A DNA stretch of 64,000 bases from Nitrosopumilus ureiphilus (GTDB lineage Archaea; Thermoproteota; Nitrososphaeria; Nitrososphaerales; Nitrosopumilaceae): NCBI RefSeq assembly GCF_013407185.1, contig NZ_CP026995.1:276841-340840 (forward strand), read 5' to 3'. Each line of letters opens with the position of its first letter. Position 1 is the first letter of the stretch. Below the pieces are notes generated by a model. The model was not told the origin of the DNA. It made no database searches and worked only from the letters and a program-made list of their open reading frames with translations. Made by a program: the position numbers and the translations under genes. Shown in pieces: positions 1 to 9,086 of this stretch.

Positions 1-216
1 TGTATAATCTTTGAAATTTTTCCCCAAGATTTGATTTGCAATGCATAATGCAGCAGTTGTCTTTCCAACTCCTGCAGAACCTGAAAACATCAGATGTGGC
101 ATATCTGTTGGATCTTTGATTAATGCCTCCAAACTACCAATAATCTCAGTTTGATTTACAATCTCTGAGAGCTTTGTTGGCCGATACTTTTCTACCCACA
201 TACCACTTCCAAACAT
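1..216 (-). CDS. rfcS: Replication factor C small subunit, N-terminal part (runs off the window)
   Basis: The reverse strand reads MWVEKYRPTKLSEIVNQ, then a Walker A motif (GSAGVGKTT) and AALCIANQIL, which is the N-terminus of an archaeal clamp-loader small subunit. RFC loads the PCNA sliding clamp onto primed DNA. Only about 72 codons are present; the sensor and arginine-finger regions lie outside the window. Start is either ATG at 216 (MFGSGMWVEKYRP) or, more like other RFC proteins, ATG at 201 (MWVEKYRP); both are in frame. It is divergent from the GINS-MCM-Hel308 operon, so clamp loader and helicase genes share one intergenic control region. The large subunit is at 40.6 kb. Confidence 0.93.
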   Translation of the reverse strand, partial: MFGSGMWVEKYRPTKLSEIVNQTEIIGSLEALIKDPTDMPHLMFSGSAGVGKTTAALCIANQILGKNFKDYT

Positions 217-408
217 GAGTCCTAAGGCCTAATCCCCATTAATAAATCCGAATTGGTTATTGTATCATACCATATATTAAAATCAAAATTTAGCTTAATC
301 CTACTGCGATCAGCCTGAGATTAATTAGGATCAATTGATCTCACTAAATTGTTAACAGAATTGATCGATCCGATACTTGAGGATCTAAAAGAGGATAAGT
401 GATCTCGC
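217..408. promoter_or_regulatory. Divergent rfcS / GINS-MCM promoter region with a cluster of GATC sites
   Basis: The intergenic region between two replication transcription units contains no ORF. It is A+T-rich, with TATA-like stretches around 270-285 (CATATATTAAAATC). From 308 to 404 there are seven GATC tetramers (308, 329, 337, 363, 367, 382 and 401), including the perfect 12-bp palindrome GATCAATTGATC at 329-340. In DNA of this composition fewer than one would be expected. The function is unknown: regulatory protein sites, methylation sites, or a role in replication are all possible. Confidence 0.5.
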
Positions 409-939
409 ATGGAAATTGATAAAGTAGAAAAAGTGCATTCTATTGGATACCGCCTAAAGGATGCGAAATTTACAGTAAATCGGGATTTTAAATTCAATGT
501 GGCAGGAATAAAAACTGAAGCAATTCAAGGTGACACTAACAACATTCCTCAATGGATAGGAAAGATTCTATCTGATAATAACTTGGGAGTATTAGATTCT
601 CCAGACATGATTACCGAATTAAAACAAGCTCTATCAAAAGAAAAGATGGTTGGAGAATATCAAATATCTACACTTGATCCGCATTTTTACATAAAATTAA
701 GAGAATCGATGAAAGAATTGAATCGCGATGATTTTGATAAAGTTGAAAGTATGATGCTTGAATTATTTAGAATGAGAAGAGGTAAATTAGTAAAGATGGC
801 TGACTCTATCAAACTAAATTCAGATTTATACAATAAACTCACTGTTGAGGAAAATATCTTTTACAAAACTATCTATGATAACAGCAAAGAATTTGAAAAA
901 CAAATTACAGGGGGCTTAAATGAGCACCAAACAAGCTAG
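409..939 (+). CDS. GINS complex subunit, Gins23-like (replicative helicase accessory)
   Basis: This 176-aa protein is encoded directly upstream of MCM with a 20-bp overlap. Residues ~20-62 look like a small GINS B-domain (G-x-IP-QWIGKIL followed by LGVL). Residues ~70-170 are helical with the A-domain signature MMLELFRMRRGKLVKMA. The B-then-A order is that of the Psf2/Psf3 (Gins23) class. In archaea GINS bridges MCM and the Cdc45/RecJ-like protein to form the active CMG helicase. The assignment rests on domain order, the R-x-R-R-x-KL motif and position next to mcm; sequence conservation in GINS is always weak. Start is ATG at 409. Confidence 0.75.
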   Translation: MEIDKVEKVHSIGYRLKDAKFTVNRDFKFNVAGIKTEAIQGDTNNIPQWIGKILSDNNLGVLDSPDMITELKQALSKEKMVGEYQISTLDPHFYIKLRESMKELNRDDFDKVESMMLELFRMRRGKLVKMADSIKLNSDLYNKLTVEENIFYKTIYDNSKEFEKQITGGLNEHQTS

Positions 940-3007
940 TACTTTTACCGATTCTGCTTTATCAGATAAAGTAAAAGAATTTCTAACTCGTTTCAAAGAT
1001 AAAAATGGCAACTACAAGTATGTAGATGCAATCGATGAGATGATGCCAAAGAATGCAAAATACATCATCGTCGATTATAATGACTTAGTAGTAGAACCAC
1101 AAATTGAGGTAATATTTTCTACAAATCCTGATAGGATATTTGACGCATTTTCTAGAGCAATAAAAGAAGCACTACAAACAAGATTTCCTGATTATGCTGA
1201 AAAAATCAAAGATGAAGTTCGTGTAAGATTAATTAATTTCCCACTTGAGCGAAGTCTAAGACAAATCAATGCTGAAACAATTGGACACATTACAAGTGTT
1301 TCAGGAATGGTAGTTCGAGCATCAGAAGTAAAGCCTCTTGCAAAAGAACTAGTCTTTGTATGTCCTGATGAGCATACAACTAAAGTAATTCAACTAAAAG
1401 GAATGGATGTAAAAATTCCAGTTGTCTGTGATAATCCAAATTGTAAACAGCGTGATTTTGAGTTAAAACCAGAGGCAAGTAAATTTATTGATTTTCAGAT
1501 TCTTAGATTACAAGAGCTTCCTGAGGACTTGCCTCCAGGACAACTTCCTCATTACATTGATGTCACAATTAGGCAGGATTTAGTAGATAATTCAAGGCCT
1601 GGTGATAGAATTATTCTTACAGGTGTAGTGAGAGTAGAACAAGAATCAGTTGCAGGCATTCAAAGAGGTCATAGTGGATTATATCGATTAAGAATTGAGG
1701 GAAATAATATTGAATTTTTGAGTGGTCGTGGATCTAAAACTGATAGAAAAATCGGAAGAGAGGAAATTTCACCCGAAGAAGAAAAAATGATCAAATCTCT
1801 TAGTCAGAGTTCTGATGTGTATCAAAGACTAATTGATTCATTTGCACCACACATCCAAGGACAATCATTAATCAAAGAAGCAATTTTGTTACTCATTGTA
1901 GGTTCCAATCAGAGATTACTTGGTGATGGAAGTAAGATTAGAGGGGACATTAACGTATTTCTAGTTGGAGATCCTGGTACTGCAAAAAGCGAGATGCTAA
2001 AATTCTGTGCAAGAATTGCACCAAGAGGTTTGTATACTTCTGGTAGAGGTTCAACTGCTGCAGGACTTACAGCTGCTGTAGTTCGAGATAAAACAGGTAT
2101 TATGATGTTAGAAGCTGGTGCAGTAGTACTTGGTGATCAAGGTCTTGTAAGTATAGACGAATTTGACAAGATGAAACCTGAAGATAGAAGTGCTTTACAC
2201 GAAGTTATGGAACAGCAATCAGCAAGTATTGCAAAGGGTGGTATTGTTGCCACGCTAAATGCCCGAACTTCAATTTTAGCTGCAGCAAACCCGATGTATG
2301 GAAAATATGATCCATTCAAAAATATTACAGAAAACGTAAACTTGCCAATTCCATTACTTACTAGATTTGATTTGATCTTTGTTGTTAGAGATATTCCAAC
2401 AAAAGAACGAGATGAAAAGATTGCAAGACACATAATTCAAAGAAACACCACTCAAGGAACAGACAAAAAATCTGTCATTGAAGTTGATTTGCTTACAAAA
2501 TATCTCTCATATGCAAAACGTGGAATTCCTGAATTGACAAAAGAAGCAGAAGAGAAAATTCTATCCTATTATCTCCAGATGAGAAATGTAGAATCTGAAG
2601 AAATGATCACTGTAACTCCAAGACAATTAGAAGGAATTATTCGACTTTCTACTGCAAGAGCAAGATTACTCATGAAAGACAAGGTGGAAGAAGAGGATGC
2701 TGAGCGTGCAATATTCTTAATTCAGAGTATGCTTCAAGATGCAGGAGTTGATGTCAATACTGGAAAGGTCGATCTTGGAGTATTGCAAGGAAAGCCAAGA
2801 AGTGAAGTATCTAAGATGCAGCTATTCATGGATGTCCTAAAAAGTCTAGAAGGTGACAATAAAGTTCCAGTAGAAGAAAGAACATTTGTCAAAGAACTCG
2901 AAAAGAGTGAAAAATTCACAGAAGAGGAAGCAAGAAACTATGTCAGAAGAATGCTCAGAGAAGCATCTATTTATGAATCAAAACCCGGTCACTATAACCG
3001 AGTATGA
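920..3007 (+). CDS. mcm: MCM replicative DNA helicase
   Basis: This 695-aa protein has full family length. The N-terminal domain holds a zinc-binding loop (C148, C170, C175 with H152 nearby). The AAA+ core shows Walker A GDPGTAKS at ~350-357, Walker B SIDEFDKM, and the arginine-finger region LTRFDLIF. The C-terminus (about 620-695) is a winged-helix segment. MCM forms the hexameric 3'-5' helicase that unwinds the fork together with GINS. ATG at 920 lies inside the end of the GINS gene, and the stop overlaps the Hel308 start in an ATGA, so the three genes are probably translationally coupled. Confidence 0.98.
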   Translation: MSTKQASTFTDSALSDKVKEFLTRFKDKNGNYKYVDAIDEMMPKNAKYIIVDYNDLVVEPQIEVIFSTNPDRIFDAFSRAIKEALQTRFPDYAEKIKDEVRVRLINFPLERSLRQINAETIGHITSVSGMVVRASEVKPLAKELVFVCPDEHTTKVIQLKGMDVKIPVVCDNPNCKQRDFELKPEASKFIDFQILRLQELPEDLPPGQLPHYIDVTIRQDLVDNSRPGDRIILTGVVRVEQESVAGIQRGHSGLYRLRIEGNNIEFLSGRGSKTDRKIGREEISPEEEKMIKSLSQSSDVYQRLIDSFAPHIQGQSLIKEAILLLIVGSNQRLLGDGSKIRGDINVFLVGDPGTAKSEMLKFCARIAPRGLYTSGRGSTAAGLTAAVVRDKTGIMMLEAGAVVLGDQGLVSIDEFDKMKPEDRSALHEVMEQQSASIAKGGIVATLNARTSILAAANPMYGKYDPFKNITENVNLPIPLLTRFDLIFVVRDIPTKERDEKIARHIIQRNTTQGTDKKSVIEVDLLTKYLSYAKRGIPELTKEAEEKILSYYLQMRNVESEEMITVTPRQLEGIIRLSTARARLLMKDKVEEEDAERAIFLIQSMLQDAGVDVNTGKVDLGVLQGKPRSEVSKMQLFMDVLKSLEGDNKVPVEERTFVKELEKSEKFTEEEARNYVRRMLREASIYESKPGHYNRV

Positions 3008-5130
3008 AAATTGAGCAACTAGATCTTCCAAAATCAGCAATTGAATTTTTACAATCACAAGGTTTTGAAAAATTATACCCGCCACAAGATGACAGTGTAA
3101 AGTCTGGATTGTTAGATGGCAAAAGTATTCTAGTATCTGCCCCTACTGCGAGTGGAAAGACTTTGATTGCAATGCTTGCAATGATTAGTTATCTTTCAAA
3201 AAATGACGGTAAGGTGATTTATCTTAGTCCATTACGTGCATTGGCTGCTGAAAAGTTTTCAGAATTTAAAAAATTAGAAAAAGTATCTTTGGGGGGAAAA
3301 ATCAAAGTTGGAATATCAACTGGCGATTTTGAAAATATTGAAAAAAATCTAGAGAAAAGTGACGTATTGATATTGACAAATGAAAAGATGGATTCAATTA
3401 TTAGACATGGTGTAGAGTGGGTTGAAGAAATTGGATTAGTAATTTCAGATGAAGTACATTTGATTGGAGATGAAAGTCGAGGCCCAACACTTGAAATGAT
3501 TCTAACACAACTAAAACTTTTGAATACAAAACCTCAACTTGTAGGCCTTAGTGCAACAATTACAAATTCTGATGAGATTGCAGATTGGCTTAATTGTAAA
3601 CTGGTGAAAAATGACTGGCGACCAGTACCTCTCTCTGAAGGAGTATGTGATGGGGGAAAGGTTACTATGAGTGATGGCAAAACCTTTGAAGTTGAGCGCA
3701 GTCTACGTGGAACACCTATTGATTTAGGTGTGCAATCAGTACAACAAGGAGGTCAATCACTAGTGTTTGCTGAGACTAGAGCTCGCTCCAAGTCTCTTGC
3801 AACAAAAGCTGCAGATGCAATTTTTCAGATTTTAAAAAAAAATGAATTAACCGAATTAGAAAAAACATCGAAAAAAATTCTATCTGAAAATGAACATACG
3901 GAACTAGTAAAAACATTGGCACTTCTTGTTAAAAAAGGAGTTGCGTTTCATCATGCAGGACTAAATCAAAAATGCAGAGAGATCATAGAGGCAGAATTTC
4001 GTAAAGGAACAATCAAACTACTATCGTCGACTCCGACTTTAGCTGCGGGAGTTAATCTTCCTGCAAGAAGAGTTGTAATTTCAAATATTAATCGATATAA
4101 TGCAAAGGTTGGAGCAAATAGACCGATTAGTATTCTGGAATACAAACAACTGTGCGGTCGAGCTGGAAGACCTCAGTACGATGATTACGGGGAATCAATA
4201 ATTGTTGGAAATGGAAATGCTGAAGATCTTATAGAGTACTACATTAACGGAGAACCAGAACCAATAGTTTCAAAGATCACTGATGATAAATCTTTGAGAA
4301 CTCACATTCTTAGTGTAATAGTAACACATCCTGGAATTAAAAAAGAAGAGATTTTGGAATTCTTTTTGCAAACATTGGGGGGATTGCAATCAAGAAAACC
4401 TACCTTAAAATTTGCAATTGATATATCATTGCGTTTTCTTTCTAGTAAGTATCTGATAATCAAAAAAGGAGAACGATATGCAGCTACTGAATTTGGAAAA
4501 AAGACATCGATGCTGTACATTGATCCTTTAACTGCAACATACTTTAGAGATGCAATTGAAAATGTATCTAAAGAAAGAAACCATACGTTTGGATTTTTGC
4601 ATCTGATTTCAAATTGTGATGAATTTTTCCCAAAATTTTCACTGCGGCAAAAAGATTACGAGTCGGCCAGTTTAATGATAGAAAACAATTCTTCAGAACT
4701 CCTAGAGCCAATTTCTGAATATGATTGCTCAAGAAGTCTTTTAGCTTTGCAGTCTTGGATTACTGAATCTTCAGAATTATCTCTATCTGATAACCTTGGA
4801 ATAGAGTCTGGAGACATGCATAGGATGGCTGAAAATGCTAATTGGCTTACATATTGCTTAAGAGAGATTTCAAAACATGTTGAAAGAGCGGATTTGCTTG
4901 ACGAATTGGCTGACCTACGAACAAGAATTGTATATGGAATAAGAAGGGAATTGCTTGACTTGGTTAGAGTCAAAGGAATTGGAAGGGTCAGAGCTAGAAT
5001 TCTATACAAACATGGAATAAAGAATTTAGATGATTTGGCAAAGATTCCGGTGAATAAATTGGCAGAGATTGATAAAATTGGTTCAACCATTGCGGATAAC
5101 ATAAAGGCAGAGTTACGAAAGGTTAGATAA
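3004..5130 (+). CDS. hel308: Hel308/Hjm family ATP-dependent DNA helicase
   Basis: This 708-aa superfamily 2 helicase has Q-motif region YPPQ, Walker A APTASGKT at ~46-53, DEVH box (ISDEVHLIGD), SAT motif (GLSATITNSDE) and motif VI (QLCGRAGRPQYD). The end has a helix-hairpin-helix (VKGIGRVRARILYKHGI). These are the hallmarks of Hel308, which unwinds lagging-strand forks and aids restart and recombination. The start overlaps the mcm stop (ATGA). A 2-nt-scale junction follows, with the next gene beginning immediately after the stop, so the operon may continue into the glycosyltransferase. Confidence 0.96.
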   Translation: MKIEQLDLPKSAIEFLQSQGFEKLYPPQDDSVKSGLLDGKSILVSAPTASGKTLIAMLAMISYLSKNDGKVIYLSPLRALAAEKFSEFKKLEKVSLGGKIKVGISTGDFENIEKNLEKSDVLILTNEKMDSIIRHGVEWVEEIGLVISDEVHLIGDESRGPTLEMILTQLKLLNTKPQLVGLSATITNSDEIADWLNCKLVKNDWRPVPLSEGVCDGGKVTMSDGKTFEVERSLRGTPIDLGVQSVQQGGQSLVFAETRARSKSLATKAADAIFQILKKNELTELEKTSKKILSENEHTELVKTLALLVKKGVAFHHAGLNQKCREIIEAEFRKGTIKLLSSTPTLAAGVNLPARRVVISNINRYNAKVGANRPISILEYKQLCGRAGRPQYDDYGESIIVGNGNAEDLIEYYINGEPEPIVSKITDDKSLRTHILSVIVTHPGIKKEEILEFFLQTLGGLQSRKPTLKFAIDISLRFLSSKYLIIKKGERYAATEFGKKTSMLYIDPLTATYFRDAIENVSKERNHTFGFLHLISNCDEFFPKFSLRQKDYESASLMIENNSSELLEPISEYDCSRSLLALQSWITESSELSLSDNLGIESGDMHRMAENANWLTYCLREISKHVERADLLDELADLRTRIVYGIRRELLDLVRVKGIGRVRARILYKHGIKNLDDLAKIPVNKLAEIDKIGSTIADNIKAELRKVR

Positions 5131-6123
5131 TTGATTGAATTAATACTTCCAGCAATAGTTTCTTGTATTGTTGCATTTTTTGTCGTGTTTACAATGACTC
5201 CTCCTCTGATTAAATTTCTTGAAAAAAGAAATCTTGCAGTCAAGGATATGAATAAAAAAGAAGATGTGATGGTTGCAAGACCTGGTGGGATATCTATAAT
5301 TGTAGGAATTATTGCATCAGAAATTGTACTTTATGCATTTTTACAATTAAATGAAATTCTAGCAATAACCATTACGACATTTACAGCTTTTCTAATAGGG
5401 TATGTTGATGATAGAAAAGTTATGGGTGGTTGGTTTAAACCTGTAGCGCTTGCAATTGCCGCAATTCCAATTATTGTATTTGGTGTGTACGATTCAGATC
5501 TTGCTTTTCCCATATTTGGCACGGTTCAAATTCCAGCATTATATCTTGGTTTGATAATTTTTATGATTCCAATTACTGGAAACACAATTAATTCCATTGA
5601 TGTTCTAAATGGTGTTGCTAGTGGCTTTATGGTTATTGCAAGTTTTTCATTATCTGTATGTTTGTTTATGGTGCAAAATTATGAGATTGCAATTGTTAGT
5701 TTGCCATTAGGATTTGTTTCCTTGGCATTTTACAAATACCATAAAATCCCAAGTAAAATTTTTCCTGGAGATTCTGGTGCATTAACTCTAGGTGCAATGT
5801 ATGGTGCAATTGCAATTGTAGGTGGTGTTGAAATTATTGCTGCTGTAGCATTGTTACCTGCGGTTATCAACTCCTTTTTGTTTCTCTCAAGCGTAAAACG
5901 AATAGTAGAACACAGGCAAGTCAAGGGAACGCCTGTAGAGCACACTGATGATTTTAAACTCAAAGCAACTGATGACAAAACTGCTCCTGTAACTTTGGTG
6001 AGGTTGATTCTTGCTGGAGGTCCACTTACTGAAAAACAGGTTGGATTTGCAATCTTCAAACTTGCAATATTTTCAGGAATCTTGGCAATAATTACGGCAT
6101 TTTTGATGGGAGTATATCCATGA
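5131..6123 (+). CDS. Polyprenyl-phosphate GlcNAc-1-phosphate transferase family (GT4, MraY/WecA/AglH-like)
   Basis: This 330-aa integral membrane protein has about ten hydrophobic segments. Family motifs are visible: the acidic pair in GYVDDRKVMGG (~93-94), the NSIDVLNG loop (~153-160), FPGDSGAL (~211-218), and a cytoplasmic loop with HRQVKGTPVEHTDDF. Such enzymes transfer a sugar-1-phosphate from a UDP-sugar to dolichyl/polyprenyl phosphate at the cytoplasmic face. This is the first step in archaeal N-glycan or surface glycan assembly. The start is TTG at 5131 directly after the Hel308 stop. The exact sugar substrate cannot be read from the sequence. Confidence 0.88.
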   Translation: MIELILPAIVSCIVAFFVVFTMTPPLIKFLEKRNLAVKDMNKKEDVMVARPGGISIIVGIIASEIVLYAFLQLNEILAITITTFTAFLIGYVDDRKVMGGWFKPVALAIAAIPIIVFGVYDSDLAFPIFGTVQIPALYLGLIIFMIPITGNTINSIDVLNGVASGFMVIASFSLSVCLFMVQNYEIAIVSLPLGFVSLAFYKYHKIPSKIFPGDSGALTLGAMYGAIAIVGGVEIIAAVALLPAVINSFLFLSSVKRIVEHRQVKGTPVEHTDDFKLKATDDKTAPVTLVRLILAGGPLTEKQVGFAIFKLAIFSGILAIITAFLMGVYP

Positions 6124-6350
6124 AATCTGGTCTATATGGATTCTTGTTTGCTATGTGGATTTTGATCCTACTTGGTGGCGGAATTCTTGTTACAATTTTA
6201 GGACCAATATCGATTTCTGGATTTGGTCAATTTGATATGTTTATTTCATCCATCATTAAAGCTATAATTGCGATTATTCTTGTTGTGATTTGGGTTTTAA
6301 TTTTATCAAAATTGAAAAACTGGATCTTTAGAAAAGAGATTAAATCTTAA
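6120..6350 (+). CDS. Small two-TM membrane protein
   Basis: This 76-aa protein has two hydrophobic helices (~5-32 and ~45-66) and ends in charged [11 protein letters not shown]. Its ATG overlaps the stop of the glycosyltransferase (ATGA), so it is very probably co-translated with it. It ends overlapping the convergent acyltransferase by 4 bp. I do not recognise a family. A role as a partner of the GT4 enzyme is only a guess from context. Confidence 0.75.
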   Translation: MKSGLYGFLFAMWILILLGGGILVTILGPISISGFGQFDMFISSIIKAIIAIILVVIWVLILSKLKNWIFRKEIKS

Positions 6351-6823
6351 CTTTCTTTCCATTCTCTTTGTTTCTTGTCGTATTCTTCTCTACTGTATCT
6401 TATGGTGGCAGGAGAACCAATTACCACAGAATTTTCAGGAACATCTCTTGTTACTACAGCACCCATTGCAACAACACTGTTTTTTCCTACAGTAACACCT
6501 GCTTTGATTACTGCACGTGCACCTATTATTACATTATCTTCAATGGTAACTCCTATCATTTTGTCACACATTGGATAAGGATCATTTGTAAGAGCAGCTG
6601 CTGGACCGATGAAAACATTCTTTCCAATTCTGGATAAAGGTGGAATGTATGCTTGCCCTTCTATTTTTGTATTCTCGCCAATCTTTACATCATAATCAAT
6701 ATGTGCAAGAGAACCTATCTTGACATTATCTCCAATCTCCACATTGTCTCCTACATATGAAAAATGCCAAATCTGAACATTCTGACCAATTTTTGCTTTA
6801 TCAGAAATAAAATTTGTAACCAT
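6347..6823 (-). CDS. Left-handed beta-helix acyltransferase (WbpD/WbbJ-like)
   Basis: This 158-aa protein is built of hexapeptide repeats ([39 protein letters not shown] and others). Such trimeric enzymes acylate sugars, typically UDP-amino-sugars using acetyl-CoA. It is the last gene of a reverse-strand operon with a Gfo/Idh oxidoreductase, as in bacterial and methanogen pathways where a WbpB-type dehydrogenase and a WbpD-type acetyltransferase make diacetamido-uronic acids. The sugar-pathway role is inference from this pairing and from the neighbouring phosphoglycosyltransferase. Confidence 0.87.
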   Translation of the reverse strand: MVTNFISDKAKIGQNVQIWHFSYVGDNVEIGDNVKIGSLAHIDYDVKIGENTKIEGQAYIPPLSRIGKNVFIGPAAALTNDPYPMCDKMIGVTIEDNVIIGARAVIKAGVTVGKNSVVAMGAVVTRDVPENSVVIGSPATIRYSREEYDKKQREWKES

Positions 6824-6827
6824 TATC

Positions 6828-7097
6828 TCACAAATGCCATGGGTTTCCCTGTGTAATAATTTTTTCAGGTAATTCCTCTTTGTAATTTCTTAGAAAACCC
6901 ATCTCTTGTTTTTTGTCTCTTAATTCATCAGGGAGCATTATTGGAATTCCTTCTATAATTGGATAGAATCTTGAACACTTTTCACAAAATAGCGCACCTT
7001 CTGAAATTACGTTATCTTTTTCTTTAATTTCAAATAATTCTAAAGGATGATTTTTATCAATTGGACATGCCAAGATGTCCATCATTGTTTTATTCAT
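6828..7097 (-). CDS. Trm112-like zinc-ribbon protein
   Basis: This 89-aa protein has the Trm112/UPF0434 pattern [10 protein letters not shown] at the N-terminus, [19 protein letters not shown] in the middle and one C-terminal helix. Trm112 proteins bind zinc and act as activating partners of SAM methyltransferases acting on tRNA, rRNA and release factor. The start codon overlaps the stop of the upstream oxidoreductase (ATGA), and the acyltransferase follows 4 bp after it. Placement inside a sugar-type operon is shared with bacterial homologues next to lpxK-like genes. The methyltransferase partner is not adjacent. Confidence 0.85.
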   Translation of the reverse strand: MNKTMMDILACPIDKNHPLELFEIKEKDNVISEGALFCEKCSRFYPIIEGIPIMLPDELRDKKQEMGFLRNYKEELPEKIITQGNPWHL

Positions 7098-8029
7098 TTT
7101 AAATCCAGATAAATTGGAATTCCCTTTAAACTAGATAAGAGTGCCGCTTCTGCTATTTTTGTCACATTTACTGCCTCTTGTGATTTGACAATATGCTCAT
7201 TTTTGCCCTCAATTGCTCCAATGAAACTCTTAATTTCTAATAATAATGGCTCTTGCTTCTCATTTTGAACAATCTCGTTTTCGTCATCTTTTTCCACAGT
7301 TATTTCTTGAGTGATAAAATCTGATGAAATAATTGCATCTGTACACACCGCATTAAATTTTCTAACTTTTTTTGGTGTAATCCAATTTGATGAAATAATT
7401 GCAACCTTGTCATCTTTGTATCCTAGCATGATGCTTGCAAAATCTTCATGCTCATGTCTTATTTTGCCTGCTCTTGCAAATACTACATGAGGCATGTCAT
7501 CAAACAACCAATTAGCAGTATCAATATCATGAACCGACGTATCGTAAATTATTCCTACATCTTTGATATGAAGAGGCATTCTATTTTCACGGTGAAATTC
7601 TAACATTACCAAATCGCCAAATTTCTTTTCTTTAACAAATTTTTTCACAACATCTACTGCAGGATTAAATCTCTCAATATACCCACATGTTAGAATCACT
7701 TTATTTTTTTCTGCAAGTTTAGCTAATATTTCACCGTCTTCAGATTTGTAAGTCATTGGTTTTTCCACAAACACGTGTTTTTTTGCCTCTAACAATTTTT
7801 TTGCAATTTCGGTATGAGTTGATGTGGGAGTTACAACAAATGCTGCGTCAAATTCTTCAGAATTTAGCAACCTATCTAATGATTCATAATATTTTACAGA
7901 ATATTTTTCTCCATACTCTTTGCTTTTTTGAGGATCGGCATCACATATTGCCGAAAGTACTCCTAATTGAGATAAAATTCTTGTATGGTTTTTACCCCAT
8001 CCACCAGTTCCAATTTGAACAATTTTCAT
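7094..8029 (-). CDS. Gfo/Idh/MocA family NAD(P)-dependent oxidoreductase
   Basis: This 311-aa protein has an N-terminal Rossmann fold (VQIGTGGWGKNHTRIL), then the family hallmark EKP in KHVFVEKPMTYK, and a C-terminal alpha/beta domain with the active-site region DTSVHDIDTANWLF. Family members oxidise or reduce sugar and cyclitol hydroxyls. It starts one base after the ilvE stop and overlaps the Trm112-like gene, so these form one operon. Together with the acetyltransferase it could act on a UDP-uronic acid (WbpB-like). The substrate is not determinable from sequence alone. Confidence 0.9.
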   Translation of the reverse strand: MKIVQIGTGGWGKNHTRILSQLGVLSAICDADPQKSKEYGEKYSVKYYESLDRLLNSEEFDAAFVVTPTSTHTEIAKKLLEAKKHVFVEKPMTYKSEDGEILAKLAEKNKVILTCGYIERFNPAVDVVKKFVKEKKFGDLVMLEFHRENRMPLHIKDVGIIYDTSVHDIDTANWLFDDMPHVVFARAGKIRHEHEDFASIMLGYKDDKVAIISSNWITPKKVRKFNAVCTDAIISSDFITQEITVEKDDENEIVQNEKQEPLLLEIKSFIGAIEGKNEHIVKSQEAVNVTKIAEAALLSSLKGIPIYLDLK

Positions 8030-8947
8030 CTAATACACTTCCGTCAACCAGTGAGAATAATCTGCATTTTTGTTCATTACTATGTCTGTGTACTCTTGCA
8101 TCATTTTCTTTGTGATGTCCCCTGGTTTACCATTGCCAATCTTTTTTGAATCCATTGATATGATTGATGTAATTTCAGCTGCTGTACCTGTAAGAAAAAT
8201 CTCCTCTGAAATAATTAACTCACTTCTTGTAATGTCTCTTTCTACAACATCTATATCCAAATCTTTTGCAATTTTTATTATTGCATCTCGAGTAATTCCT
8301 TCAAGTGCAGATGATGACAATGTTGGCGTTGCCAATTGGCCTTCTCTCACAATAAAGATATTTTCTCCTGGTGCTTCACTTACATTTCCATTATGATCAA
8401 GCAAAATTGCCTCATCAAAACCATTTCTCTTTGCTTCTTGTGTCGCTATGATTGAATTGAGATAATTTCCCCCCATTTTTGCTTGTGGCGGTGTAGAATT
8501 ATCTGAGAACTTTCTCCAAGATACGACTCCTCCTGTAATTCCATTTTTGTTAAATAAATCTCCAAAAGGAAATGTAAAAATTGCAACATTTGTTGGCGCC
8601 TTTTCAGTTACATGCAGATTTATTCCATAATCTCCTACAAAATAAAATGGTCTAATGTAACATGATTTTTTTATCTTGTTTTTTCTACAGATTCCTATGA
8701 TGGCATCTGTGATTTCTTTGTCTGAAAAATTAAGTGAAATGTTGTAGAATTGTCCTGATCTTCTAAATCGTTTAACATGCTCATCCAGTCTAAAGATGTA
8801 AAGATTTTTTCCATTCCAATATGCCCTGATTCCTTCAAAGATTGATGTTCCATAATGAATTGCATGTGTGGTGATTGGAACTTGCGCTTTTTCTGTAAGG
8901 ACATACTTTCCATCAAACCAGACATATTTTGAAAGTGGAAGTTTCAT
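8030..8947 (-). CDS. ilvE: Branched-chain amino acid aminotransferase
   Basis: This 305-aa fold-type IV PLP enzyme has HAIHYGTSIFEGIRAY near the N-terminus and the PLP lysine in AKMGGNY (K157). Phosphate-binding residues lie in LEGITRDAI and LTGTAAEI. It catalyses the final transamination in valine, leucine and isoleucine synthesis. It is the first gene of a reverse-strand operon whose other members look like sugar-modifying enzymes, so aminotransfer to a non-amino-acid substrate cannot be excluded. However, the sequence matches IlvE well. The start is ATG at 8947, just outside the inverted-repeat insert to its right. Confidence 0.94.
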   Translation of the reverse strand: MKLPLSKYVWFDGKYVLTEKAQVPITTHAIHYGTSIFEGIRAYWNGKNLYIFRLDEHVKRFRRSGQFYNISLNFSDKEITDAIIGICRKNKIKKSCYIRPFYFVGDYGINLHVTEKAPTNVAIFTFPFGDLFNKNGITGGVVSWRKFSDNSTPPQAKMGGNYLNSIIATQEAKRNGFDEAILLDHNGNVSEAPGENIFIVREGQLATPTLSSSALEGITRDAIIKIAKDLDIDVVERDITRSELIISEEIFLTGTAAEITSIISMDSKKIGNGKPGDITKKMMQEYTDIVMNKNADYSHWLTEVY

Positions 8948-9002
8948 AAAAAAATTTTACTAGATGCGTATTAATCTATTTTCAATTCATTTCAAGTCTG
9001 GT

Positions 9003-9053
9003 ACTGTTACGTTAACGGTTGAACCTGAATGAATTTTACTAATATTCAACCTT
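9003..9053 (+). repeat. Left copy of ~51-bp inverted repeat (IR-L)
   Basis: The sequence from ACTGTTACGTTAACGG through to AATATTCAACCTT matches the reverse complement of 12202-12252, with mismatches only at about 9021-9023. The two copies bracket exactly the vWA and phosphoesterase genes. Inside the copy there is further symmetry (GGTTGAA ... TTCAACC). A shorter related stretch, GGTACTGTTAC, recurs near 33005. The copies could be terminal repeats of a mobile unit or duplicated 3' ends of a lost gene (the plus frame reads SGTVTLTVEPE followed by a stop). Confidence 0.85.
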
Positions 9054-9086
9054 GGAGACAAAAATATCTTTTTGATAACTAAACGA

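Noticed and set aside
6368..6637. Plus-strand ORFs inside the acyltransferase gene
   Set aside because: Mirror of the hexapeptide-repeat gene on the other strand; composition (Tyr/Cys/Asn/Ser-rich) is not protein-like.
8964..9032. 22-codon ORF ending in SGTVTLTVEPE across the left inverted repeat
   Set aside because: Too short to support as a gene; mentioned only as an alternative origin for the repeat.
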